From Loripinus fragilis (lineage: Eukaryota; Mollusca; Bivalvia; Lucinida; Lucinidae): 64,000 nucleotides of DNA. Positions 12,901-27,900 of the stretch are shown here, one piece after another. Positions within the stretch are counted from its first letter, which is position 1, and every line of letters starts with the position of its first letter. The position numbers and the translations under genes are program-made. The stretch lies in the NCBI GenBank assembly GCA_964019695.1, contig OZ026520.1, forward strand, positions 25,124,130-25,188,129, given 5' to 3'. Below the pieces are notes generated by a model that saw only the letters and a program-made list of their open reading frames with translations, did not search any database and was not told where the DNA came from.

Positions 12901-15900
12901 ATATGTAACCACGCCCCAGCCGGGCAAATACACTGTTAGTACAGGGTCATACCAGGGACCCGCAGCCAGGAAATCAAAGTCTCCGCCGTTTCCCTGGCTC
13001 TGTGGGGCGTAGTTACGAATGACTTGTGTCTTTGACGATGCAGAGCGCAATAAAATAATGTGACGCCAGTTAATATATCTGATGAGCAGCCTCCTCATTA
13101 TTTCTTTTAATATCATTATCTGTTGCACTTGTAATATGTGTCCTAGAGCTGTCGAGCAAGCAACACAGACCACGACGCGAGAAAACCTGTCATCTGGGTT
13201 TCCAACAAAGCGAGTTTTAAACCAGTCTTTTCGGCTAAGCAGGCTAGCTAGAAATTGAAATTTCTCTCGTAGCAAGTGTAGATATGATTCATCTACAAAA
13301 GCAGACAACAAAGTTGCTGATGAGACTGCGCGGATGCGAAGGCTGGTCTGCGCCTTTATTGTTACAAATCACCGAAGACAGGCTTTTGTATTCGCGGTCC
13401 AATTGCTATCCATGACCGCTTAGAAAACAAGGGAAATATGATAACCCTGACATAAATGTAATTTGCGCAGTCTCTTCAAAGCTTTTGCAGTGTGTATGTA
13501 GACACACCAAGAGCTATCCTGCTGGTGACTGTTTTCTATATAATACAACCTAATATACGAAAGTAAACATGGTATTCATTGAACTGTGTAAACCACGTGT
13601 TACCCATATGGAAAACATTGAGGGAAAATAAGGAATTTTCTAAATCGAAACGACTAAGTTATTTTATTTTACAAGAGATTCCAGACTTATTTTCCTACCA
13701 TAAATATTCAAATATGCAATTGTATATTAGGCGGTGTTTTATTATATGTATGTGCAAAATTTTAGTCCAAAAATTTATCATTAAAGACATTTTAAAAAAG
13801 AAAAACGTTGTTCACTGAATTTCTGTACGGACTTTAATCTAGATGATTTTACAGGCATAATAGTCCAAGAGTTATGTTCTTTTTACTTTTTCAGGCATGA
13901 AGAAGGCTGAGTGGGGTCTAGACAGTGTGGTTGTTGCTTTAAATGATACTAATCTAGAGGGATTTCAGGATGACTTTACAGGCATGATGCCAGACATGTT
14001 CACTTGGTTCCAAACAGAGAGTGCTGTTCCAAGGATAACATGTGACTCAAAAGGAAATGCCTTGGAGTTCAGTAGAATTGGAGGTTAGTGAAAAAACCCA
14101 GGGGGTTACTCTGATAATTTCATACATACGTAGGCTCTGTCATTTTGGGGGGTTCAAAATTTTGAATTTCAATATTTTTTGGGGTTTTTGAAAAAATGAA
14201 TATATATTTTGGGGTATGAAGATTGTGTGAATATTTTTTTGGGGTCATCACAAAATTGGACTATATTTAGGGGTCATTTCTATGCATTTTAGGGTCTTTT
14301 CGTAAGGTCAAGGTACAGAAGTGGGGGGGGGGGGGGGGGTTTGGGGGTTGCTAAAAATTTGAATATTCCTGATGTTTTTGGGGGGTGAACGACAGATGCT
14401 GGGCCCGAGCCTACGTATGACGAAAAAATGAGGGTACCCCCCTGGGGAAAAAACCAACTACTTTAACTCTTTGCCTTCTAGTGTCATCTGCTGATAGCCT
14501 TTGCAAACAGTTTGGACCAAGGTCAAGCCCGACAAAATGTCGGGCCTGATCTGGATCCAAACTGTTTGACCCCTTGATTGTATATATTGTATATCTTGAA
14601 AGAATTTTTGAAAAAGTTGATTCTGAAAAAATCAGCAGACGACCAAAAAGCATGCAATATTACCCAGGAAGAAAAGTGTTAATGCAATATGTATATGAGC
14701 CTGTACACAAGGTTTTGGTACCCATCATTTATACAAGCAGCGACAGGGATTTTCCTACCTTTCTGAAGTCGGGGCCAGGGGCCTGTTGAATTTGAGAAAA
14801 AAACATTTGGACCATCAAAATTGGAAAAAACTTGATGCAGTCTAAAAGATCTGGACCGCTGTTTTAAATGGATTAAAAATCATATAAAAAATTAGCAGTG
14901 TAAAGCTGTAACATACATGTATTTGTTGCTTTAATTGCTCACCATAAATACTCATGAATAGTTGCATAAAAATGTGAATGAAAATATGTCTTCATTCACA
15001 TTTTTAATTCAAATTTTCATGCATCTGTAACTTTGGTATTTTTTTCTGATTTTCAGGAAATTTTCATCGAAATATAAGAAATTGGGAATGATATACACCA
15101 TTTCGGGAAGTTTTTGCTAATTTTTGATTTGGGAAGGGGCTGATATTTGGCCCCAAATCAGGCCTAGGAAAATCCCTGAGTGAAGGCTGAGACTAGTATG
15201 CACATTTACACAGTCTTGCCAGAGGCTATACTGTTTTAAAGACAAAGTAGGGATTTAGGTGAAGAATCACACCATTGCTTAGACTTGTGCTTGTATAAAG
15301 AGTGATCTAAGTACCATTATCAAACTGTAAATACGGAAAATTTTGTGAGCATTTTATTTTCGGGAATAGCGTTAAAAGGCATATTTACCGCATTAAAAAT
15401 TGCCACTAGGCCATGATTTATCTATATCAGCAAATGACAGAGTGATTCAGCCATTTTGCAATGGTTTTATTTTCACAAAACTTCACATCCAACTTCACGG
15501 ATGTAAGTTTTTCGCAAAAATAAAACCCTCGCGAAAAATTTCCTAATTTACCGGACTTAACCTGAATTTCCCATTCGAAAGGTAAGTGAGTATGACCAAG
15601 AAATGCTACAATCACAAACTGCAGACTCAACCCATGGCATCATGAGGAAGAGACACCGAACACTAACAGCCACAAAACAGCAAGAACTCAATTGAAATAA
15701 AGCAACCAGTTTTGTCTTCACCAGCAAGATGATTGCAAAACTAGAAAGGACACTAAGTACTGCATTAGAAACAAGCACAAAAACAGCAACAATAAACAAT
15801 GAATCAACAACAACATAACCACTGCCTTAGAGCGAGCAGCAGCCAAAGCCTCTGTGAGGGCCTAAATGCATTTTGCTGGCCAAGTCTTTGCCTTAAGTTT

Positions 15901-18900
15901 TGTTATTTTTTTGAAATTAACAATAATTGTTTAGCTGGCATGGCTGCTTCCTAGCTTGCACGATGCATCGTCACTAAGAAACGGTCAAATCGAATTATCG
16001 TAAAATCTGTCTTAAGCGGCCACCCAGAAATAGACAAAACAAAGATCTTAATGACAAATGGTAGCTTAATGAAGGTCCAAAGTAATGCATACTTTTGACC
16101 TGCATTAAGCAAAAATTGGTCTTGAAAACCAATTTTCTGTCTTTTTGAGAGTTGCCGTTTTACACAGGTTTTTCTGTACATACTAAAACTGTACGAGCTT
16201 GCCCAATTTATTTGGTATGCCAGTGAAATGTTTTTATTTTCTAGAGAACAGGTATGCTGAGACGTGGGACTACCATATCAGGCCATCAACCTTCTTACAG
16301 TTTGACATTGCCATGGGATGTGATTCACTCTACGGTACACTCTACGGTGTTAACCTAGAATACTCCACAGACATGGGTACATCCTGGCAGTCTGTCGTGT
16401 CTAAGTGTGCTCCGCCCGACTTTGAGTGTAGTGGGTACCATCCTAGTAGTGATTACATGTCACCGCAACATAAGAACTGGACAAGAATATCAGTCTACCT
16501 ACCTGAATCAGCTGTGTAAGAATTAGCCCCAAGGTTAAAAAACTTTTTCATGCTCTACTCAGCTGAGCTTGAAATTTCAACTGCTCAAAAAACTAAAATG
16601 CTGAAAAAAAGATTTTTCTTGCTTTCAAACTCTCAGATGACGCATTTAAATTATCATGCTAATGTTAAAATGCCAACAATTTTTGGCATTTTAACATTTA
16701 TGAGCATGATAAATTTCATGCCCATTTGGTAGAGTTGAGCATGAAAAAGTTTTATAATCTCCAGGCCTAGCTTAACATAGGAATATTAGTCTACCTGCCT
16801 GAATCAGCTATATTAGAACTGCTTTACTATATTTAGCACAAACTTTTGGAAATCTAAGCTCCTTACTATATTCATCCAAAAATGAATACTCTATATTCAT
16901 AAATTTACGCAAGAGTTTTATTTTTACAAGGATATTAACATTTTTGGAATTAATGTGCCATTTATTTCATCGAGTGAAACGAAAAACCTATACTTTTTTT
17001 GCTTCACGAGAGGAAGTAAAAGGCATATCCATGACAAAAATTTGAATTTTATTTTTATTATATACAATTTTAAACGTGGCAGATTTTTTGCACTAAATAA
17101 CATCATACGTGTTCGCACATTACTTCATATTAATGATGATGTTGCATAATATGCAAAGTTGGCCAAAACTAAAACCACAAGAGTGGGAGTAGAGAAAGTG
17201 AAAATTTCAGCAAATCCCGACAATTTAATTACGAAAATTTTCCTTGTGATCGAACTAAAAAAAAGGAGTACCCACAATTTGTGTTTTTGATCACTAATAA
17301 GACAGTGGTTCTGTTGCTGTTTTATGTACCTCCCAGTGTTTGTAGGGATTCTGTGTTGGTCTTTGTTTTGGTATGCATTACTTTATATTTACATTTCCAC
17401 TGCGAATCTTAAAATGAACCTTTACATTTGAGATGTGGTTCATACCTTCATGAACAAATTGATTTAAGCCACACCCACATACGCTCCATTTGAGCGGGCT
17501 AACGTCAAGACCATCCAATAACATTGCTTGTTTACTGAAGTTTGTGTGACATTGAACACGTATCCCCATGACGTTAAACACAGAAATTTGGCGCTTTAGC
17601 TATTCCAAACCCTACGTTATGTCTGATTTAATTCAAAATATCTGAAAAACTAGCCAAGTTAGGTGAAAATTGAAAATTGATACTTGACTGATAATATAAA
17701 ATGTAAATATAAGTAATAAATTCAAGTTTTCTAATGTTCATGGAATCATGAATACTTCGGGTCTCTTGTAAAGTTTGCACGAGACCCAAAGTATTCATGA
17801 TTCCATGAACATTTGAAAAATTGAATTCATTTCTTAAATGTCCTTTCTAGTTTTGAAATCATCGTAGTGAGGAAGAGAGAGCTGGTTGCTTTGCTTTTAT
17901 TATCTTTTGGATGTCTTGTTACTGTAAATGTCCTGTAGCTCTTCCTCACGCTGCTGTGGGTTGGTCTGTAGTTTGTGATTGTGGTATTTCCTGATCATAC
18001 TCACTTACTTTTTCATCACTTTCTGCACTGTTTACTAGGACAAGATGGAGTTTCAGTGAAAGAAATAAGTGTACGACAATTTTTTGGAAAACATAACACT
18101 TGACAACTCAATATATAATTAGAGGACTAAGTAAAATTTTGTAAACCTGGAAAATTTACTTGTTTAATATATTCTTTTTTATAAAAATCAATTTTTATTT
18201 TAGTGGTCCTGCCACAAGATTTAGATGGCAACAAGATAGCGTGATTCCAGGTCACCAAGGAGATGGTCCAGGGCAAGGTTGGCAACAGGACAGCCCCGCT
18301 ATCAGTGGTAATGTCTGGGCCCTGGATAATGTATACCTGGGTGAAGGTTGTCCATGGTTATGTTCAGGTCATGGATCATGTAACCAAGGAAAATGTGTGT
18401 AAGTAGTCAAGGTTGGCAACAGGACAGTCCTGGTCTGGGCCTTGGATAATGTCTACCTTGGTGAAGGTTGTCCATGGTTATGTTCAGGTCATGGATCATG
18501 TAGCCAAGGAAAGTGTGTGTAAGTAGTCAAGGTTGGCAACAGGACAGCCCCGCTATCAGTGGTAATGTCTGGGCCTTAGATAATGTATACCTGGGTGAAG
18601 TTTGTCCATGGTTATGTTCAGGTCATGGATCATGTAACCAAGGAAAGTGTGTGTAAGTAGTCAAGGTTGGCAACAAGACAGCTCCGCTATCAGTGGTAAT
18701 GTCTGGGCTCTGGATAATGTATACCTGGGTGAAGGTTGCCCATGGTTATGTTCAGGTCATGGATCATGTAACCAAGGAAAGTGTGTGTAAGTAGTCAAGG
18801 TTGGCAACAGGACAGCCCCACTATCAGTGGTAATGTCTGGGCTCTGGATAATGTAAAACCTGGGTGAAGGTTGTCCATCGTTATGTTCAGGTCATGGATC

Positions 18901-21900
18901 ATGTAACCAAGGAAAATGTGTGTTAGTAGAGAAAAGGTACCATTTTCTAGCAGCATCATTCTTTTTCAGAAAATCCTGGCCTTGAGCTATTATAAACTTT
19001 TTATCATGCTGAACTCAACTGAGCATAATATTTTTCCTGCTCATAAATGTTAAAATGCCAACAGTTGCTGGCATTTTAACATTTATTGGCATGATAAATA
19101 CAACATCTGAGAATTTTAAAGCAAGAGAAATCTTTATTTTTCACCATTTTTTCTTTTATGAGCAATTGAAATTTCATGTTCATTTGAGTTGAGCATGAAA
19201 AAAAGTCTATAACGTTAGATATCCTATACAAAGAGGTATTTATATGAAACTTGGTTGATTACTGTGTTTGAGCAAGCTTGTAAAATTTTGGTACCACATC
19301 AGCTAGCAGCCAAGGCTCAGATATGTCTGCACATATATGCAGTATCACCAGAGCAGTTGATGCTTGCACACGCAAGGAAGAGATGTGATAAAGGCTAAGG
19401 CCAAAATTTAAGCATTATCTCAATAAATAGTTATACATACAATTTTAAAGAGAGACTTAGTGCATAAATGATATTTAAAGAATCTAATTCTCATTAATTG
19501 GATAATTTTTAAATTAATTTTGGGAGGTATATTTGGGAAGCATAATCAGAAGATAGTTTTACTGCGACGCAGGAGCAGAGCATTAATCATTGTTTCTCAA
19601 AATCTACTTTGTGCCTCCAGCCAATGGCAATCAGATATGTAAAGTCAACCCTACCTGATGATGTTAGCTTTCTGACAGAACAGAGCTTCCCATGTGGATA
19701 CCATGGGAAATTAGGGCTAATGCATGGGTGAACATTTTCAGGATTAATCCTGAATTCAGGATTTTGAGGCTGACTTTCCATTGAAAGTCAACCTCAAAAT
19801 GCTGAATTAGAGAGATTATAATAGCTTATATGATCAATTTTGTGGTTATTAAACACATTTAAACATGAAATTATTAACTTTTTGTAGGCACCCTGCAAGC
19901 TTAAACATTTGAATTTCTAAGGTTCAGGATTTTGGAAATTTTGAACTTTCAACCAGTGCTAATGTATGTCTATTTGGTATGAAAAGGCCCTGACTAGACT
20001 TGGCAGATACCAATGCTGCACTGGGTACACATCATGTCTTTTGCTTTGCTATGTATTGGTTTATAAATTTTATGACATTTCTTCAGATGTGATCCAGGTT
20101 TTACCGGGGAGTATTGTGTGCCATCTAAACCACTCCCGATGATGCTCAGAGATGATTTCAACAGGGACAAACCCCTGAATGATAACTGGAGGGAAGTATA
20201 TGGAGGAGAACTTACAAATGTCTGTGGTACACTTGTCTCCGGAAATGCTCTCACTTTCAGTGGGGTATGTATGTTTATGTCTTGCCATGCATAGGTCCAA
20301 TTAGGAAATTTTATTTGCATTAAATTTTAATTATTTTCTAACCCATTAATTTAAACATGTGTTTTGAGTGCTCAAAAGAACCGTCTCATTGAGACGGTTC
20401 TTTTGAGTACCCACAACATATTTTTGGATGAGAAATAGAGAAAATAATTTTCCAATACACACTTTAATCTGGAGGCCTGCCATGTCTTCTAAATAATGTT
20501 ATATATTCAGGCTGCATATTCATATTTATAATCGATTACCCTTATATATAATAACATTTAATTTTTGGGGGAATATTGACTATAATAGGTTACCAGTTTC
20601 TATGTTTGTAAGTCTGAAAAACAACATATAAACATGATATGCATGAAACATTTAGAAGATATACATAAATTTAAATTTGTTTTAATTTTTTACCTAACAG
20701 GGTTACAACTTCAAAAAGTAAAAATGGTATGCTGATGAGAAATTAGTCAAAAATGGCTATTTGTAGTGTTACATCAGTTTGCATTTCTAGTCTATTCTAC
20801 ATTTTCATTGAATTATTTAAAGTTAGCAAGAATTTAAAGCTTTATTAAAAGGAACTCGTAAAATAATCCTTCCATCCGATTGAAAATGAAATACATTTAT
20901 CTGCAAAATTTAGACTTAAATTTAACTCCGCTGGATAAATCAGCATGGGCTATATGCAATTACATAGGTCCAGATAAGGATAGTTTGTGCACCTAAAATT
21001 GAATTTATTTTCTTACCCATCAATTTAAACATTGATAAGGTTCCTTTGAGTACCCACAACATATGTTTTGGTTGGGAAATAAGTAAAAATAATTTTCCAG
21101 CATGCACTCTTATCTGGAGGCCTGCAATTAGTACAAAAATCTCATATACTGGCTTATGTTTTATTTAGGATGAAATGAGAATGATTATTTCACGAGACAT
21201 TGACACAACCATGTTGAATACAGTGGAATTCTATTTCCTGTATGGCTGTAACGGAAAGAAAGTGACCTGGCCTCGTAAGGAGAGCGTTCTGTTACAGTAT
21301 TCGACCAATGGAGGAATCACATGGAATCTCTTAAAAGAGATGCATTATAGAAATGAGTCAGAACCCAGGTACACTTTTTACCTCTTAGACATGCGCAGAT
21401 CCAGAGGAGGGGAGGGGACAAGGGGTCTGGACCCCCCCCCCCCATAAAAAATCACAAACATATAGGGTTTCTTAGCAATACTGGTCCGAATCCACTGAAA
21501 AATCACAAAGCTACGAGTATTCAATATTGGGCCATCATCAGCCCGCCAGCAAAAGGTTGTCAAAGTCAAGGTTGGACCTCCTCTGACATATCTTCCTGAA
21601 TCCGCGCATGTTAGACATATCTAACAGTTTGTATTCTGATCGATTTCCCTTACAGATAAATACAATAAGGATGGCATTGCCATTATATATTTTAAGGGGA
21701 AATTTCCAAATAATTATGTACTTTAGTCCCTGAATATTGTATTTATCTTAGCAAACAGTGAAGAACCCGATATAATGCTGCATTTAGCGGCATTTCATCT
21801 GGGTCTTCACTGTTTGCCAAAGTAACTGTTTAGGGGTTACCAGTATACGAAGTGTTAACTATTTAGAGCTGATGTAGCACCAATGTTGATGAGAATCATG

Positions 21901-24900
21901 AGACGCTTCTTACATCATACTGGTTACCAAAGGTTTTGATAAACAAAATTTTTGAGAGTAAAATTGTAAATATTTTCTTACCTATCTGGTTTAACATATA
22001 TTTTGCATGCTCAAAAGATCCGTCTCATTGAGACGGTTCTTTTGAGTACCCACAACATATGTCTTGGTTGAGAAATAAGAAAATAATTTTTTAGTATGCA
22101 CTTTTAACTAAAGGCCTGCTGGTTACCAAATTTTCATAAAAGACCATATAAATCAAGTTTTATTCATAATTCTAGTTTGTATATTACTACTGTGCTGCTT
22201 ATACTTCTTGTCTCACTACGGTTTAAAAAACATGTCATTAAATAATGTGATTTTTTTAGAGGAATGGTAAAAAGTTATTTGGTCTATCAAAAATTCAGGT
22301 GAGGTTCTTAACCCTTAAATTGCCAAGAACAAAATGCATCTGAAAATGTAGTCTGCTGAAGTATAGAATCAAACAGTTTATTTTATACTTAGCAGTGAAA
22401 TCAATGCATATCAAAAACAAATAGAAGTGATATCAATCACTAGTGAAATGATATGATATCAATCACTAGTGATTGATATCAGCCTATATTTTCACTGTAG
22501 CGTTTTTTTTTATCACCTCTGACTTTTCCATTCACTTAATGCAGCTCACTTCGAAAGTTCAAACGCCTATAACTTTCTTATTTGTGAACAAAAGCATCAA
22601 GTGTGGGTAGTCATTTTCTTAGTTAGAACATGAGGAACACTTTGGTACCAAAATAATTCAGATTTGCTGAAATTTTTCGATTTTGAATTTTCAACACCTC
22701 CCGCTTCAGTGAGTGAGGCAATGCATGCAACCTATGCTACGCAACGTCATCAACAAATTATGACGTCGCTTATGACGTCACTTGCCCAACACTTTGACGC
22801 TGAATAAATTTCTTTTTATCTGTAAGTCCTGATGGCTATAGATCATGTAGATCTTTCACAAATACTCCTTTGTCGTCTTTTACTTTATTGTGATTCGGCT
22901 TGAAGCTTGGTTAACAAATTGATTAACTGTAAATCTTCTAAAACGTATAAAATAAAAAGAAAATTTACTTTTTTTAGTAAATACCAAATATATTTCATCT
23001 CGTGAGCTGAAAACATCGAAATTTTCATTCATGCTGCGCACTCATGAAAATTCTGATGTTTTCAACACACTCGATGAAATATATTTGGTATTCACCTCAA
23101 AAAAGTAAATATCCTCTATATAGACCCAGAACAGACTGCTCCTATAGGAGCAGTCTGATCAGGGTCCATCCTGTTTGCCATAGAGGCTTCTTAAACATTT
23201 CGGCAGACCAGAAAAGCAGACGACTTGTTGCGATTATAGCTTTAAGGGTTAAAAAATTAAATTCTAAAGCTTTTCTAGAATCTAGTGTGTCTACATGTGA
23301 TTTCTCTACTTTCTATGGAACATTATCTCATAATCTAATCAAAGAAAAACTTACTGAAATGAACATACTTTTAAAAGAGATGGCTCTGCTTTATTTGTTT
23401 TGTAATGATAATCTCACTTTTTTCACTTCTGAACAACTATAAAATATAATTTGTAGTCATGTCAGAAAGTTTGTGATGCTTTCGATTATCTTTTGGACAA
23501 TAAGTTTTGGCACTAAATTGTATAGACAACATGCCAGCATTCCAATGGGCCTCTTGTTTCCAATATTTGTTTTTGTTTTGTTATGAAAGAGGCTTTGTAA
23601 ATCTGTAAACCACTAGTGGTTTATCAATTTTATTGCATGCCGTTATTTCACTACCAGACATGAAGTCATATGATAAATGCTTTTGCAGTATTTCTATTTC
23701 TCATAAAATATATTTTATATTTTATTTGTAGATTTTTCAGTTTAGAGTTACCTGTGAAGGCCAAATACAATGCAACACGATTTAGGTTTTGGCAACCTGC
23801 CAATTCAGGTAAGCATGACAGAAAAAATATTTAAAAAAAGACATCATTTTGAATACTGTTGTACTTTACATCTAATTTTAGAAATAGAAAAAACAGCAAC
23901 CCAGCTACACTTTGAGTAAATCCATTTCTACTACATTTAAAAAGTAAGAATATTTGAGCCGTGACGTGATTTCATACTATGTGGCATTTTGACAAGTGTA
24001 GACTCAGAGGAGCCTGTGTAGCCTCCTTTTAAGCTTAGGAACTCCAAATGGTGTTCAGTCAGTAGCTTAACACTCATAGAATATCCAAGCAACTAGCAAA
24101 GGCTCTAATCAGACTGTGTGTATGCGCAGGCTGATCTAAGGCTTTGCTGGTGGCACATACTACATTGTTGGAAATCTCATGTCGCGGCTCATTTGTCTTC
24201 TTCCATAATTTTGTGCATGAACATGAAGGCTCTGGGGGATAACTGCAGAATGAGAAAGCTTCCACACTAGGCAGCTTATATGAGAAACAAAAACAATATG
24301 CAGTACTTAGCCCTTAAAGCGCCAATCGCAACAAAAATCGTCTGCTTTTCTCGTCTGCTGAAATGTTTAAGAAGCCTCTATGGCAAACAGTGTGGACCCA
24401 GATCAGACTGCTCCTATAGGAGCAGTCTGTTCTGGGTCCACGCTTTTTGCTTCTATACTTAATTGGTCAGTAATGTTAGGCAATTATTTGCAGCAGACGA
24501 CTTAGCAGACAACATTTTCAGATGCATTTTTTTTCTTGGCGCTTTAAGGGTTAGTATCTCATCTAGTTTTGCAATCATCTCCCTGAGGAAGAGATAGCTG
24601 GTTGCTTTACTGTTATTGTGTTATTGCTGTCATGTGACTGTTAGCGTTCTGTTTAGACTCTTACTTAGGCCAGATTTTTTTTTATTATTTGATTTACAAA
24701 CCCTCCTGCTGTAATTTCCAGAAAGTAATTAAAGAATAAAATATAATTTCTGAAATTATTTTTTTATTTTACAAGTTGACTCTAAATACTTTTTGTTTCG
24801 TTGAAAAAAAAAAATTTGAGGTTCTGTCTGTGTATTTTTGAGAGTGAAACTGTTAAAAGTGATTGTCCTGTCCAGATTTTTAAGAAAATGATGAAATACA

Positions 24901-27900
24901 TGTAATTAAAGATTTATTGCAAGAAAGTCTTAGGTCAACATTTAAGTGGTTTGAAACTTATCCACTCACTTCCCTACATTTTTCTGCCATTTGACAGAAG
25001 GACATTTGAGCCGGGGCATGAGATTTCCAACAATTTGGCATTTTGACATGTGTAGACTCAGACGAGCCTCTGCAGCCTTCTTTTAAGCTTAGACACTCCA
25101 AATGATGTTCAGTCAGTAGCTTAACAATCATAGAATACTCAAGCGACTAGCAAAGGCTCTGATCAGACTGCCCATATGCGCAGGCTGATCTGAGGCTTTG
25201 CTGGTCGCACATACCACATCGTTGGAAATCTCATGCACTGGCTCATTTTCATTCTTTTAGGTAAAATGCTGTCAACATGGGCAGTAGACAATCTATTCAT
25301 TGGTCGTACAACGTTGAACCCTAATTCCATGCAAGACAACTTTGAAAATGATGTTCAGTCTGGTTCTTGGCTGTTTGTGAATGATGGGGTGGTAGACAAG
25401 TACTGTGAAAAAAATGTCAGGTAGGCACAAAAGGCTCGGGTCATTTTTTGGGGTTCAAAATTTTGAATTTCAATATTTTTGGGGGTTTTCAGAAAAATAA
25501 ATATTTTTTGGGGTATGAAGATTTTGTGGATATTTTTTGGGGTCATCACAAAATTGGACTATATTTAGGGGTCATTTCTATGCATTTTAGGATCTTTTCT
25601 TAAGGTCAAGGTACTGAATGGGGGATATTTTTTGGGGTTGCTAAAATTTCAAATATTTTTCAAATGTTAGTGGAAACCCTATTAGATGGCTTTAAAATTG
25701 CTTTATAACACATATAAGCTTAGTGTCCTTTTTGTGGAAATAGTGCTGACCAAGATCAGACGCCACAGAATGCAGTGTCTGATTAGGGTCTCCCCAGTTT
25801 ACTTACAGAATGTTCAATTAAAATTAAAATGAAAAATACCACCCAAGAGCCCTTAAAACGGAAATAGATTAGTCCAATTGATAATAGTTGACAATGTATG
25901 GGTTTAAATGGTTTAGTTGCAAACGACAAACTCGGCCTCAGGCTCACAGAAAGTAAGGGACAGGATGAAGGTTTTCCAGATTATTTGGACCAAAATGTAG
26001 ACATCTAGTCTGACTGGTAATCTGTGCTTGCACATTTAATAAAATTATGCAAAATAAAGCCTTCCACTTTACAGGGCTCCCACAAGCTCTGGAAATCATG
26101 GAAAACCTGGAAAATCAAGAAAAAAAGTTCTGTGCATGGAAAAATCATGGAATTTGAAAAAGCTTGAATAATCATGGAAAAATCATGGAATTTTGTGAAA
26201 TAATTTGACGAAACCACCAGTAGCCAGAAAACTAGCTGTCAGACACGCAAAACTTGCGTGTCTGACAGCTAGTTTTCTGGCTACTGGTAGTTTAAAGTTT
26301 TATATTATTTCAAAATGCATGCATGGTCTATGAGCATGCTTATTTAAATATTTTACTGTTACTGCAATCTGCATTTATGCTCTGCGTGGTGAAGATGCCA
26401 CTAAAAGAGGAGGTTGGAGACTGTGCCTTAAATAGTCTTGGAAATTACATCATGGATCATGGAAAATCATGGAAAAATCATGGAATTGTGTTTCTGAATT
26501 TCTGTGGGAACCCAGCCTTTATGATTTTTGTCCTGGTGGAATGATCTGTTACCCAATATAAGGGTACACAGATTAAAATTCCAAAATGATTAGGTGGCTG
26601 ATGTTATGATACTATAAAACAATGTAAACCTTATGAGATGGAGCATTTAGTGCCATTTCAATTTATAAGCCGCTTTGTACAAATGAGCGGCAACATGTGA
26701 TTTCCAACAATGTGGCATTTTGACAAGTGTAGACTCAGATGAGCCTGTGCAGCCTCCTTTTAAGCTTAGAAACTCCAAATGATGTTCAGTCAATAGCTTA
26801 ACAATCATAGAATATTCAAGCGATTAGCAAAGGTTCTGTTCAGACTGCGCATATGCGCAGGCTGATCTGAGCCTTTTCTGGTCACGCATACCACATTGTT
26901 GGAAATCTCATGTCGCGGTTCAAATGTGATAATTATTGACTAATATGTGATCAGTACCTTTTTCATTTGAGCTCAAATTTCAACTGTGTAACAAAAAGGT
27001 GAACTTGTAACCTGTAGCTCATTGAATTTTAATTTGACTGTGTCTATTTGCATGAATCAGTTCATAAGATCCAGCAAGTCCATCCACTTAATTGGTCATG
27101 AATATTTTGCAAAGCTAAAATTGACTCATAGAGTTACACATATCACATCACATAAATTTGGTCCCGAGATCAGAAAACTTTTTTCATGGTCAACGGACAT
27201 GAGCATGAACTTTCAACTACTCTTACAAACTAAAATACTAATAATTGAATACTTTTCTTGCTTTGAAATACTACAGAGCTGTATTTATCATTTATCCTGA
27301 TCAAGAATAATACATTGCCAACAGTTGTTGGCATTTTAATATTAATGAGCAGGACAAATTTCATGCTTGAGTTGAGTATGTAAGAAGTTTAATAGCTCAA
27401 GGCCAGGATGGAACACAAAAGACCCTTGGGGCAAGTGTTAGTGACTAGTAAAGCAAAATCTTTAACAACAACATAGTTTGTTATTTTTCATTATTTTATT
27501 TTTTTTGTATGTACAGTAAAACCTGTCTTAAGCGGCCACTCAAAAAAAGACAAAACAAAGGTCTTAATGGCAAATGGTAGATTAATGAAGGTCGAAAGTA
27601 TTGCAGAATGCTCCCCTTGGAGCATTCTGCAATACTTTTGACCTGCATTAAGTGATAATCGGTCTTAAAAAAACAATTTTGGTCTTCTTTTTGAGTGGCC
27701 GCTTAAGACAGGTTTTACTGTATATGTATATGTTTCTTACCAATTTACTACTTTATTTTAAACTATAGAACCCTCTCAACAAAAACAAGAAAATAACTCT
27801 AACCCTTTGTATTCTGATGGTTTTTCTCATATAGATGTAATGATACAATAAGTATGAGAATGCCCAGGGTCACAGGTAGAAGTTTCTGAAGTATGTCAAA

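Larger units (their letters stand above)
11494..13834. mobile_element. 2.3-kb inserted element inside a duplicated exon copy
   Basis: The left end CGTACAGGAATTCAGTGAAC (11499) and right end GTTCACTGAATTTCTGTACG (to 13829) are inverted repeats with one mismatch. The flanks ...GATACTA (left) and TAATCTAG... (right) match the uninterrupted sequence GATACTAATCTAG seen at 11384, so the insertion point is clear and a TA duplication is likely. Inside are a MITE-2 copy (12278-12521), a MITE-3 copy (13156-13400) and a 148-codon minus-strand open frame (12865-13311) without recognisable transposase motifs. Confidence 0.75.

Noticed and set aside
12865..13311. 148-codon minus-strand open frame, the longest in the window
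   Set aside because: It lies inside the 2.3-kb inserted element and overlaps a MITE-3 copy. No transposase or other domain motif was recognised and there is no splice context.
23044..23442. 132-codon open frame
   Set aside because: Its first part is a hairpin element and a MITE-4 fragment, and the rest has no recognised domain.
27836..27900. Possible extra exon after CTCATATAG
   Set aside because: The frame needed after exon j meets stops at once. The sequence also belongs to a dispersed repeat seen near 51900 and 63370.
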